Shown here one piece after another: positions 1 to 6,021 of a stretch of DNA of 10,239 nt (its first letter is position 1; every line of letters starts with the position of its first letter). A program made the translations under genes and the position numbers. The notes beneath the pieces were generated by a model. It worked only from the letters and a program-made list of their open reading frames with translations, was not told the origin of the DNA and did not search any database. Location: the NCBI GenBank assembly GCA_946480015.1, contig CAMLIL010000144.1, positions 1-10,239 on the forward strand, written 5' to 3'. Source of the stretch: an uncultured Oxalobacteraceae bacterium. Lineage in GTDB: Bacteria > Pseudomonadota > Gammaproteobacteria > Burkholderiales > Burkholderiaceae.

Positions 1-506
1 TGACCCACCTGGCCGCCGGCAGCATCGCCGCGCCGCCGCCGCTGGTGCTGTGCCGCGAAGCCTATCTGACCCCGGCCGTGCGCGGCTGGCACAGTGCCGG
101 CGCCACCTACGACGAGGACGGCGATCCCCAACTGCGCGTCAGTAGTCAGGAAGACAACCTCGCGCGCCTGCGCTCCATGCTGGGCGACCCCAGCGCCGCA
201 GTCGATGCCCCGCTGGCCGGCCGCGTCGGCTTTCGCAGCGTGGCGCCCGACCGCTTGCCGCTGATCGGCGCGCTGCCCGATCCGGCCGCGTCGACCCGCC
301 TGGAACGCCTGCGCGACGTGCCGCGCCACGCCGGCCTGTATTGCCTGCTGGGCTACGCCTCGCGCGGGCTGACCTGGGCCCCGCTGGCAGCCGAACTGCT
401 GGCCGCCCAGCTCGACGGCGCCCCTGTGCCGCTCGAAGCCGACCTGGTCGACGCCCTCGATCCGGCCCGGTTCATGCTGCGTGAGCGTCGGCGCAACACT
501 CCCTGA
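1..506 (+). CDS. mnmC: MnmC, C-terminal part of the FAD-dependent oxidoreductase domain (5' end outside window)
   Basis: The reading frame is open from base 3 (codon phase 3) to the TGA at 504-506, giving the last 167 residues. The family is the bifunctional MnmC enzyme, which makes 5-methylaminomethyl-2-thiouridine at wobble position 34 of certain tRNAs: the C-terminal FAD domain removes the carboxymethyl group from cmnm5s2U, and the N-terminal MnmD domain methylates the product. Visible here is the C-terminal FAD-domain tail: EAYLTP, then HSAGATYDED, then GFRSVAPDRLPLIGALPD (the G-R-x(4)-D-R-L-P-L-x-G pattern), then GYASRGLTWAPLAAELLAAQ and the closing ALDPARFMLR. These match the usual order and spacing at the end of MnmC. 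Whether the MnmD half is fused cannot be seen. A 78-base gap with a new promoter separates it from the next gene, so the two are probably not one operon. Confidence 0.9.
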   Translation, partial: THLAAGSIAAPPPLVLCREAYLTPAVRGWHSAGATYDEDGDPQLRVSSQEDNLARLRSMLGDPSAAVDAPLAGRVGFRSVAPDRLPLIGALPDPAASTRLERLRDVPRHAGLYCLLGYASRGLTWAPLAAELLAAQLDGAPVPLEADLVDALDPARFMLRERRRNTP

Positions 507-538
507 AGTACTAGCAGACGAGCGCATCCGTAAGCGTT

Positions 539-544
539 TATAAT
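539..544 (+). promoter_or_regulatory. -10 box of the histidine kinase/response regulator operon
   Basis: TATAAT is a perfect match to the sigma-70 -10 consensus and lies in the only AT-rich part of the mnmC-kinase gap. No good -35 box is found 16-18 bases upstream (bases around 515-522 do not resemble TTGACA), so the promoter may be weak or activator-dependent. Transcription would start near base 551, leaving a leader of about 34 bases before the ATG at 585. Confidence 0.55.
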
Positions 545-549
545 TGACG

Positions 550-568
550 TGCGGCAACTATTGCCGCA
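550..568. repeat. Perfect 8-3-8 inverted repeat at the predicted transcription start
   Basis: TGCGGCAA (550-557) and TTGCCGCA (561-568) are exact reverse complements separated by CTA. The element begins 5 bases after the -10 box and ends 3 bases before the Shine-Dalgarno sequence of the kinase gene. As DNA it has the size and position of an operator for a dimeric repressor or an autoregulator. As RNA it would form an 8-bp, 3-nt-loop hairpin at the extreme 5' end of the leader, which could stabilise the transcript or affect ribosome access. No run of T follows, so it is not a terminator. I do not recognise the sequence as the site of a named regulator. Confidence 0.75.
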
Positions 569-571
569 TCT

Positions 572-576
572 GGAGA
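572..576 (+). promoter_or_regulatory. Ribosome binding site that fixes the kinase start
   Basis: GGAGA ends 8 bases before the ATG at 585. This favours the ATG over the in-frame GTG at 549, which has no ribosome binding site and overlaps both the predicted transcription start and the inverted repeat. Confidence 0.7.
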
Positions 577-584
577 TTGTGACG

Positions 585-1280
585 ATGGACGACGCGCCTG
601 GTGAGAATCCGCTGTTTTTATTCCTGGCGTCGACCGCGCACGACATGAAAAACTCCATCAGCGTGCTCTCCGGCACGCTGGAGAACCTGATCGCGGGCGC
701 CACGCCGGCGGTCGATGCGGCCTATCCGCAGATGGCGCACATGCTGTACCAGACCAAGCGCCTGAACGATAACCTGATCCAGCTGCTGGCGCTGTACAAG
801 CAGGTCGGCCAGCCCGAGTACCCTTTCGACATTCAGCTGCTGCCGGTCGCCGACGTGGTCGAGCAGGTGGTGTCGGCCGACCGCATCCTGCTCGATTCGC
901 AAGGCATCGTGCTGGAAACCGAGGTCGATCCAGCACTGCTGTGGCATTTCGACGAAGACTTGATCATTGGCGTAGTCGGCCACGCCATCAACAACGCCAT
1001 CCACTACACGCGCGACCGCATCCGCCTGGCCATCGCCCAGGTCGGCGATGAACTGGAAATTCGCGTCGAAGACAATGGCGGCGGCTATCCGGCGGCGATG
1101 CTGGAAGCGGGCGTGTCGGCCATGCGCGGCGTGAACTTCCTGACCAATAGCACCGGCCTGGGCCTGTACTTTTCCAGCGAGGTGGCCAAGATGCACCGGC
1201 ACCGCGAGCGTAGCGGCAGCGTGCATCTGGAGAACGGCGGCGCCTTTGGCGGCGGCTGTTTCGTCATGAGGCTGCCGTAA
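585..1280 (+). CDS. Small cytoplasmic sensor histidine kinase without a sensor domain
   Basis: A 231-residue two-component kinase. It has no signal peptide, membrane helix, PAS or GAF domain: the protein begins almost directly at the dimerisation/phosphoacceptor helix, with H-box HDMKNSISVL and the predicted phosphorylated His at residue 19. A second helix follows (about 52-75). The HATPase domain has the N-box HAINNAIHYT (133-142), G1 box EDNGGGYP (162-169) and G2 box TGLGLYFSS (190-198). All residues expected for ATP binding seem present, so it is probably active. The stop codon overlaps the start of the response regulator (TAATG), which strongly suggests a cognate pair made in a fixed ratio. 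With no sensor of its own, the kinase may respond to a partner protein or cytoplasmic cue. I cannot name a specific family member. Confidence 0.88.
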   Translation: MDDAPGENPLFLFLASTAHDMKNSISVLSGTLENLIAGATPAVDAAYPQMAHMLYQTKRLNDNLIQLLALYKQVGQPEYPFDIQLLPVADVVEQVVSADRILLDSQGIVLETEVDPALLWHFDEDLIIGVVGHAINNAIHYTRDRIRLAIAQVGDELEIRVEDNGGGYPAAMLEAGVSAMRGVNFLTNSTGLGLYFSSEVAKMHRHRERSGSVHLENGGAFGGGCFVMRLP

Positions 1281-2911
1281 TGCACGTCGACTGGTCCTCC
1301 AAGAATTACCTGGTGGTCGACGATTTCGTCGGCATCCGCCAGCTGCTGCGCGAAAGCCTGCGCAACCTGGGCGCGCGCAATATCGACCAGGCTTCCAGCG
1401 GCGGCGAGGCGGTGGCCCTGCTGGGCCGGGTGCGCTACGACGTGGTCCTGTGCGACTACAACCTCGGCGAAGGCAAGAACGGCCAGCAGGTGCTGGAGGA
1501 AGCGCGCGTGCGCCACATGCTGCTGCCCAGCAGCGTGTGGATGATGGTGTCGGCCGAAAAAAGCGTGGAGTCGGTGATGGGCGCGGCCGAGCACCAGCCC
1601 GACGCTTACCTGATCAAGCCGATCACCGAGGGCGTGCTGCTCACCCGCCTGAACCGCGTGTGGCACAAGAAGCAGGTGTTCCGCGAGATCGACCAGGCCT
1701 TCGCCGAGAAGGACTTCCTGCGCGCGGCGCGCATGTGCGACGAGCAGATCGCGCGCCACAAGGTGCACGAGATCGACCTGCTGCGCATGAAGGCGTCCCT
1801 GATGCTCAAGAGCGGCGAGCCGGAAAAGGCGCGCGAGGCTTTTGAGCGCGTGCTGCAGCAGCGCGAATACCAGTGGGCGCGCGCCGGGCTGGCCAAGATC
1901 CGCATGGCCAATGGCGAATTCGAACAGGCGCGCCAGATCTTCCAGGGCGTGATCGCCGATAACCGCTACTACATCGACGCCTACGACCAGCTGGCCAATG
2001 CCTTCCAGGCGATGGGCCAGAACGAGGAAGCCTGCTCGATCCTGGAGCGCGCCGCCAAGCTCTCGCCCAATTCGGTGGGGCGCCAGCGCGCGCTCGGCCA
2101 GGTCAGTCTCAAGCTGGGCAATGTGGGCATGGCGGAGAAGGCCTTCCGCAAGTGCATCGCGATCGGCGAATACTCGGTCATGAAGAATCCCGACGCCTAC
2201 CTGGGGCTGGCGCGCGTGTGCGGCCTGAAGAACGACACCAAGGAAGCGCTGCAGCTGCTGCTGGCGGCCCAGCGCGAGTTCGCCACCGACGAAGTGCAGC
2301 TGCGCGCCAAGATCACCGAGGGCATGGTCTACCATGAGAGCGGCGACTTCCGGCGCGCGCGCAAGGCCGGCGACGACCTGGAAGAACTGCTGCGCATGCA
2401 CCGCGAACGGCCCGACACGGCCACCTGCATGGAGATGGCTTCGCTGCTGTTTGCGGTGGGGGTGAAGGAGTCGCCGGTCGAGCTGCTGTGCTACGTCATC
2501 AAGAACAATCACGACAATTCGCTACTGCTCGAGGATGTCCAGAAAATTTTCGACAAGGCGCGCATGAGCGAGGAAGGCCATGCCCTGATCCGTTCGTCGA
2601 AGAAGGAAGCGTCGGACCTGATGAACCAGGGCGTGCTGTTGTGGAAGACCGGCAAGCTGCCCGAAGCGGTGGCGTGGATGCGCGACGCGCGCACGGCCTT
2701 GCCAAACAATCTACGTATCCTGTTCAATGCCGCGCAAATTCTCATTTCGCATATGCAGCAGCGCGGCTACGACCTGGAGCTGGCCGAGGAAGCTCACCTG
2801 GTGTTGCTCCACGTAGACAAAGTCCTGCCAGGACAACAACGCTTTGCCCAGCTCATGGAACAGCTCGCCGCTCTGGCGCCGGTCGCCAGTGTCGATGCCG
2901 ATGCGGTCTGA
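1280..2911 (+). CDS. Response regulator with receiver domain and C-terminal TPR superhelix
   Basis: A 543-residue protein. Residues about 8-130 are a CheY-like receiver: acidic pair D14-D15, phosphoacceptor D59 in VVLCDYNLG, S91 in MMVSAEK, and K113-P114 in LIKPI. All catalytic positions are intact. The rest, about 134-519, is a run of roughly eight TPR-like helix pairs, clearest at 168-201, 202-235, 236-269, 270-303, 342-375 and 445-478, the last reading LLWKTGKLPEAVAWM. No helix-turn-helix, GGDEF, EAL or methylesterase domain is visible, so output is probably by protein-protein contact. The ATG overlaps the kinase stop by one base, with a GAGG motif at 1268-1271 acting as ribosome binding site. 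Such TPR response regulators are known in proteobacteria, but I cannot assign a pathway. The last 200 bases use somewhat more A/T in third positions than the rest of the gene. Confidence 0.9.
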   Translation: MHVDWSSKNYLVVDDFVGIRQLLRESLRNLGARNIDQASSGGEAVALLGRVRYDVVLCDYNLGEGKNGQQVLEEARVRHMLLPSSVWMMVSAEKSVESVMGAAEHQPDAYLIKPITEGVLLTRLNRVWHKKQVFREIDQAFAEKDFLRAARMCDEQIARHKVHEIDLLRMKASLMLKSGEPEKAREAFERVLQQREYQWARAGLAKIRMANGEFEQARQIFQGVIADNRYYIDAYDQLANAFQAMGQNEEACSILERAAKLSPNSVGRQRALGQVSLKLGNVGMAEKAFRKCIAIGEYSVMKNPDAYLGLARVCGLKNDTKEALQLLLAAQREFATDEVQLRAKITEGMVYHESGDFRRARKAGDDLEELLRMHRERPDTATCMEMASLLFAVGVKESPVELLCYVIKNNHDNSLLLEDVQKIFDKARMSEEGHALIRSSKKEASDLMNQGVLLWKTGKLPEAVAWMRDARTALPNNLRILFNAAQILISHMQQRGYDLELAEEAHLVLLHVDKVLPGQQRFAQLMEQLAALAPVASVDADAV

Positions 2912-2919
2912 CCGCGCTC

Positions 2920-2933
2920 GGACGCTTGCGTCC
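2920..2933. repeat. Inverted repeat GGACGC-TT-GCGTCC after the response regulator
   Basis: A perfect 6-2-6 palindrome beginning 9 bases past the stop of the TPR response regulator. In RNA it would form a short hairpin with a CUUG loop, but only AGATTT follows, so it would be a poor intrinsic terminator. It overlaps the possible -35 box (2926-2931) of the next gene and could instead be an operator. Confidence 0.5.
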
Positions 2934-2953
2934 AGATTTGCCGGTGATAAACT
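2926..2953 (+). promoter_or_regulatory. Possible promoter of the 71-codon gene
   Basis: TTGCGT (2926-2931) and TAAACT (2948-2953) are separated by 16 bases and resemble sigma-70 -35 and -10 boxes with 3-4 of 6 matches each. The predicted start near 2960 would leave a leader of about 25 bases before the ATG at 2985. The match is modest, and read-through from the response regulator is an alternative. Confidence 0.35.
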
Positions 2954-2984
2954 GAACTCCCAGCACCACGGCCAAGGAGAGTCC

Positions 2985-3200
2985 ATGCGCGACATTGCGA
3001 ACGAAGTCTATGAAAAAATGCGGGTCGGCGGCACCGCCTGGATCAAACCAGTCGCCGCCAAGGGCGACACCATCGAGTCCTTCCAGGCCGTGCACGAGCA
3101 GGTGCGCCGGCTGGCCGAGGAAGGCCTGATTGCCATTTCCACGATCAAGCGCCAGGAAGACGGCCTGATCGATTCCATCCGAATCTCGAAGCTGGCCTGA
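2985..3200 (+). CDS. Small conserved-looking protein of unknown function (71 aa)
   Basis: I do not recognise this protein. The reading frame extends upstream into the response regulator gene, but the ATG at 2985 is preceded by a strong AAGGAGA ribosome binding site (2974-2980), and upstream codon use is poor, so 2985 is the start. The product is soluble, without signal peptide or membrane segment. It has a helical N-terminus (MRDIANEVYEKMRVGGTAW), a central amphipathic helix (FQAVHEQVRRLAEEGLI) and a C-terminal pair of probable beta strands (IAISTIKRQ, SIRISKLA). A helix ending in EEGLI followed by two strands resembles the recognition helix and wing of a winged helix, but the protein is too short to be sure. 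It lies 73 bases after the response regulator and converges on phaM, ending 6 bases from it. Confidence 0.75.
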   Translation: MRDIANEVYEKMRVGGTAWIKPVAAKGDTIESFQAVHEQVRRLAEEGLIAISTIKRQEDGLIDSIRISKLA

Positions 3201-3206
3201 GACTGA

Positions 3207-3914
3207 CTACTTCGCGTCGTCCCTGGGCTTGGCGGCGCGCTTTGCCGCCGGCTTCTTGTCGGCTTCCTTCGGCGCCGCCTTGGCCATGGCCTTCTGCAGC
3301 TCGCGCGCCGGGGCCGTAGCCGCTTCCTGCACCTTGGCGGTCGCCGCCGCCACCGCGTCCGGCGACATGGCCGTCGATACCGCTTGCTTGAACTGGTCCT
3401 GCAGCATGTTCCACCATGCGGCCGGGTTGGTCATGGCTGCGGCGGCCGCGGCGGGCAGCGGGTCCTTGGGCGCTTCTTCTTTTGCCTCGGGCTTGGCTTC
3501 CGGCTTGGCTTCGGCCTTGGGCACTGGCTTGGGCGCCTCGGGCGCCGGCGTGGCCGGCTGGCCGAAGAAGGCCGAGGCATAAGGCGCGGCAGCCAGCACC
3601 GATTTTTGGTTCGCGCCCGGCTGCTGTACCGCGCTGGCCAGCGCCTCGCCCATGGATTTGAGCGTGACGATGGTGCCGCGCTGCACTTCCAGCGTCTGGA
3701 TGGTTCCGCGCAGCATGGACAAGTTCATATTCAGCCAGCCCTCGACCGCTTTCAGGTCGGTAATTTTCTTGTCCAGATCTTCGACCGACATGGCCGGCGC
3801 GGCGATGCCCGGCAGGCCCATGCCCGGCACGGCCATGCTGCCCCAAAGGTTCTTGACGAAGTCCAGGGTGTCGTTCATGGCGCCGGGCAGGTTCGGCATG
3901 GATGATTTCAGCAT
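3207..3914 (-). CDS. phaM: PhaM-like polyhydroxyalkanoate granule-associated protein
   Basis: A 235-residue protein matching the PhaM family, which in Ralstonia (Cupriavidus) binds and activates PHA synthase PhaC, coats PHA granules and tethers them to the nucleoid. The conserved core is residues about 14-92: FVKNLWGSM, then SVEDLDKKITDLKAVEGWLN (43-62), then SMLRGTIQTLEVQRGTIVTL (66-85). A low-complexity Pro/Ala/Lys/Glu linker (121-150) contains KPEA repeats. A second conserved patch, NPAAWWNMLQDQFKQAVSTA, lies at about 163-182. The basic Ala/Lys tail (KKPAAKRAAKPR, 220-231) is like the histone H1-like DNA-binding tail of PhaM. A GGAG site (complement of 3921-3924) lies 6 bases before the ATG. 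No phaC or phaP gene is nearby. The family assignment is strong; function is inferred from the characterised homologue. Confidence 0.87.
   Translation of the reverse strand: MLKSSMPNLPGAMNDTLDFVKNLWGSMAVPGMGLPGIAAPAMSVEDLDKKITDLKAVEGWLNMNLSMLRGTIQTLEVQRGTIVTLKSMGEALASAVQQPGANQKSVLAAAPYASAFFGQPATPAPEAPKPVPKAEAKPEAKPEAKEEAPKDPLPAAAAAAMTNPAAWWNMLQDQFKQAVSTAMSPDAVAAATAKVQEAATAPARELQKAMAKAAPKEADKKPAAKRAAKPRDDAK
3484..3519 (-). repeat. Three tandem 12-bp units in the phaM linker
   Basis: Units at 3484-3495, 3496-3507 and 3508-3519 (GCCTCGGGCTTG, GCTTCCGGCTTG, GCTTCGGCCTTG on the + strand) encode the K-A/P-E-A repeats of the flexible linker of the PhaM-like protein. The number of such units probably varies between relatives by slippage; that is an inference. 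Confidence 0.7.
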
Positions 3915-3939
3915 GGGGTTCTCCGTGGGTTGTGGGGTG

Positions 3940-3968
3940 AGGGTAGCAGATTATGAAACAGCTATCAA
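3940..3968 (-). promoter_or_regulatory. Possible phaM promoter
   Basis: On the minus strand TTGATA (complement of 3963-3968, 5 of 6 to the -35 consensus) is followed after 17 bases by TACCCT (complement of 3940-3945), with TGC directly before it as in an extended -10 element. A rival -10 box is CATAAT (complement of 3950-3955, 5 of 6), but it lacks a well-spaced -35. Either would start phaM transcription within about 35 bases of its ATG. Confidence 0.4.
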
Positions 3969-4038
3969 AGATTGTGTAAGTTGCCAGGGCCTTCGCCGCG
4001 CGGGGCATGGTTGTCAGCGGAAACTGTGGCTTGCACGT

Positions 4039-4044
4039 TAAACT
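4039..4044 (+). promoter_or_regulatory. Possible -10 box placing transcription start at the DUF3108 start codon
   Basis: TAAACT matches 4 of 6 bases of the -10 consensus and ends 6 bases before the ATG at 4051. If used, transcription would begin at or next to the start codon and give a leaderless message, which fits the lack of any Shine-Dalgarno sequence in 4025-4050. No good -35 box is spaced for it; TTGTCA at 4011-4016 is 22 bases away, which is too far. Confidence 0.3.
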
Positions 4045-4050
4045 GCGTAT

Positions 4051-5133
4051 ATGACGATCGCCACCTTCCTTTCCCGCCGCCGCCGACTACTGGCGATCTG
4101 CGTGGCGTCGGCCCTGCTGCATTACCTGGCCATCGGCTGGGTCGGCGCGCGCATCGGACCGGACAGCGCGACGCCGGACAAGGCCGCGCCGGCCACGATC
4201 CAGGCCGCGTTACTGGCCCCGCCCGCGCCGCCACCGTCTCCTGCCGCCGTGGCGCCGGTGAAGGAGGTGGCGCCCCGACCGCCCGTACCCGCCGCGCCGC
4301 AGCCCGTGCCGGAACCGGCACCGGCACCGTCCGCGCCCGAACCGGCGCCGGCTCCAGAGCCCGCCGCCGAGCCCGTGCCCGAGCAGCCGGCTGCCGCGCC
4401 ACCAGCCGAAGCTGTCGTGGCCGAGAGTGCGCCGCCAGCGGCGCCGACGGCGCAGGTATTCAAGGTCAGCCTGCCGCCGTCGGCACGGCTGACGATGGAC
4501 CTGACGCGCGCGGGCGGCAGTGGCGCCGAATTGAGCGGCAGCGGCGAGATGGTGTGGCAGCGCCGCGCCGACGGCTACCGGGTGACAATGGAGGCCAGCG
4601 TGAGCCTGGTGGTGACGCGCCTGAACGTGTACGCGCTCAGCAGCGACGGCGCGATCGACGAACACGGCATCGCTCCGCGCGAGTCGACCGAAAAGCGCGG
4701 CAGGCGTGCTCCCACGGCGACCCATTTCGACCGCGCGCAGCAGCGCATCACCTTCTCGAGCTCGGACAAGGCCGAGCCGCTGGTGCCGGGCGCGCAGGAC
4801 AAGGCCAGCCTGCCGCTGCAGCTGGCCGGCATCGCCCGCGCCGACAGCGCCCAGCTGCAGAAGGATATGGAGATCGCGGTGGCCGACGAGCGTGGCGTGA
4901 GCCAGTACCGCTTCGTGCTGGTCGGCCAGGAAGACATCGACACGCCGCTGGGCCGCATCGCGACCTGGCACCTGTCGCGGCCCCCGCGCCCGGGTGCGTA
5001 CAATGCGCGCCTGGACGTGTGGCTGGCGCCGCGGCATGAATGGTTCCCGGTGCAGATTCGCAGTACGGAGTCGACCGGCGCAGTGACAACCCAGACGGTC
5101 CGCAAGATCGTCCTAACCGATGCGGGAAGCTAG
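4051..5133 (+). CDS. Membrane-anchored DUF3108 protein with TonB-like Pro/Ala-rich linker
   Basis: A 360-residue envelope protein. A basic N-terminus (RRRR at 9-12) precedes one hydrophobic helix (about 13-31), so the chain should be anchored in the inner membrane with the C-terminus in the periplasm. Residues about 57-122 are a Pro/Ala/Glu-rich linker with PAPxPEP-type repeats, long enough to reach far into the periplasm, as in TonB. The C-terminal domain (about 137-355) is DUF3108, not the TonB C-terminal fold: LPPSARL, GSGEMVW, DGAIDEHGIAP, TEKR, FDRAQQRITFS, PLVPGAQDKAS, RLDVWLAP and WFPVQIR are the landmarks shared with the next gene. The domain's function is unknown. No ribosome binding site precedes the ATG, but downstream starts would remove the anchor. 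Three bases separate its stop from the next ATG, so the two genes form an operon. Confidence 0.85.
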   Translation: MTIATFLSRRRRLLAICVASALLHYLAIGWVGARIGPDSATPDKAAPATIQAALLAPPAPPPSPAAVAPVKEVAPRPPVPAAPQPVPEPAPAPSAPEPAPAPEPAAEPVPEQPAAAPPAEAVVAESAPPAAPTAQVFKVSLPPSARLTMDLTRAGGSGAELSGSGEMVWQRRADGYRVTMEASVSLVVTRLNVYALSSDGAIDEHGIAPRESTEKRGRRAPTATHFDRAQQRITFSSSDKAEPLVPGAQDKASLPLQLAGIARADSAQLQKDMEIAVADERGVSQYRFVLVGQEDIDTPLGRIATWHLSRPPRPGAYNARLDVWLAPRHEWFPVQIRSTESTGAVTTQTVRKIVLTDAGS

Positions 5134-5136
5134 CGT

Positions 5137-5883
5137 ATGCAAGCAACGATAATCAAAGCGATGGCCGGCGCCGGCCTGCTGGCGGCCTGCATGGGCGCCA
5201 CGGCGGCCGAGCATGTGGCGATCAAGCGGCCGGTCGACCTGCCGCCGTCGGCGGACCTGAGCTACGCGCTCAAGGCGCGCCAGAAGGGCATCACGCTGGG
5301 CGGCGAGGGCACGCTTAGCTGGCGCGTCGACGAGGGCAGGTACAGCGTGGCGACCGAAGCGCGCGTGCCGGTGTTCGGCAAGCTGCTGGAAAACCACAGC
5401 GAGGGCGTGATCGACAGTTTCGGCCTGGCCCCGCTCAAGTGGACCGAGAAGCGCTTTCGCAAGGAAGCCTCGACCACCACCTTCGACCGCGCGGCCAGGC
5501 AGATCACCTTCTCGGTGGGCGAGAAGAGCTTCCCGCTGATCGGCGGCGAGCAGGATCGCGCCAGCGCCCAGTGGCAGATGGTGGCGGTGGCGCGCGGCGC
5601 GCCGGAGAAAATGGTGAGCGGGTCGGAGTGGCGCTTTTTCGTGGCCGGCCGGCGCGATGCCGAACCGTGGACCTTCAAGGTGGTCGGGCGCGAAAAGGTG
5701 CAGACCGGCCTCGGACTGGTCGAGGCGGTACACCTGAGCAAATCCCCGCCGGCCGACTACCCCGACCAGCGCCTGGATATATGGCTGGCGCCGTCGAAAC
5801 AGTGGTATCCGGTCAAGCTGCGCCTGGAAGAGGACGACGGCGAATTTGTCGAGCAGGTACTGGATAAGATTGCACCAAAGTAA
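5137..5883 (+). CDS. Exported DUF3108 protein, paralogue of the preceding gene
   Basis: A 248-residue protein with an N-terminal export signal (about 1-24) and a DUF3108 domain from about 35 to the end. Compared with the upstream protein it lacks the membrane anchor and Pro-rich linker but repeats the same landmarks in the same order: LPPSADL, GEGTLSW, EGVIDSFGLAP, TEKR, FDRAARQITFS, PLIGGEQDRAS, RLDIWLAP and WYPVKLR. The signal can be read two ways: type I cleavage after ATA-A (near residue 24), or a lipobox L-A-A-C with Cys18, which would make it a lipoprotein. The ATG is 3 bases after the previous stop, with a GGGAAG ribosome binding site at 5124-5129, so expression is probably coupled. 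The location is periplasm or outer membrane; the role is unknown. The pair probably arose by tandem duplication and diverged well beyond recent copying. Confidence 0.87.
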   Translation: MQATIIKAMAGAGLLAACMGATAAEHVAIKRPVDLPPSADLSYALKARQKGITLGGEGTLSWRVDEGRYSVATEARVPVFGKLLENHSEGVIDSFGLAPLKWTEKRFRKEASTTTFDRAARQITFSVGEKSFPLIGGEQDRASAQWQMVAVARGAPEKMVSGSEWRFFVAGRRDAEPWTFKVVGREKVQTGLGLVEAVHLSKSPPADYPDQRLDIWLAPSKQWYPVKLRLEEDDGEFVEQVLDKIAPK

Positions 5884-5905
5884 TTTCCTGAGCCATTACG
5901 CTGCC

Positions 5906-5930
5906 AGCCGGGCGCCCAAGGCCGGTTTTT
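5906..5930 (+). terminator. Possible weak intrinsic terminator after the DUF3108 pair
   Basis: AGCCGG (5906-5911) can pair with CCGGTT (5922-5927), including one G-U pair, around a 10-base loop, and a run of five T follows CCGG at 5926-5930. It starts 23 bases past the stop codon at 5883, in the right place for an operon end. The stem is short and the terminal pairs use the T run, so strength is doubtful. Confidence 0.35.
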
Positions 5931-5953
5931 CGCCGAAATGACCACGACGCAAC

Positions 5954-5962
5954 TGCTATACT
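5954..5962 (+). promoter_or_regulatory. Extended -10 promoter of the condensin-type operon
   Basis: TGC followed by TATACT (5957-5962, 5 of 6 to consensus) is a good extended -10 element, which can work with a poor -35 box; none is evident at 5934-5940. Transcription would start near 5969, leaving a leader of about 53 bases before the ATG at 6022. Confidence 0.5.
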
Positions 5963-6021
5963 GACGCCCCCACGCGCGCACCGCGTCTATTGAGCAAGTT
6001 GCAAAACTGGCAGCGACACAC

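Noticed and set aside
550..568. The palindrome as terminator of mnmC
   Set aside because: It lies downstream of a consensus -10 box and lacks a following T run.
549..584. A GTG start at 549 for the histidine kinase
   Set aside because: It sits on the predicted transcription start and inverted repeat without a ribosome binding site, while the ATG at 585 has GGAGA at proper spacing.
1085..2512. A 475-codon open frame on the minus strand
   Set aside because: It is antisense to the response regulator, rich in His, Leu and Ala with no recognisable motif; the opposite strand encodes a clear receiver and TPR protein.
2844..2984. An upstream start at 2844 for the small gene
   Set aside because: The extension overlaps the response regulator, has poor composition, and the strong AAGGAGA site points to the ATG at 2985.
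3145..4008. A 287-codon minus-strand frame overlapping phaM in another frame
   Set aside because: It shadows phaM; the phaM frame carries the conserved family core and a good ribosome binding site.
4051..4470. TonB identity for the anchored Pro-rich protein
   Set aside because: The anchor and linker resemble TonB, but the C-terminal domain is DUF3108, shared with the next gene, and no TonB C-terminal YP motif is present.
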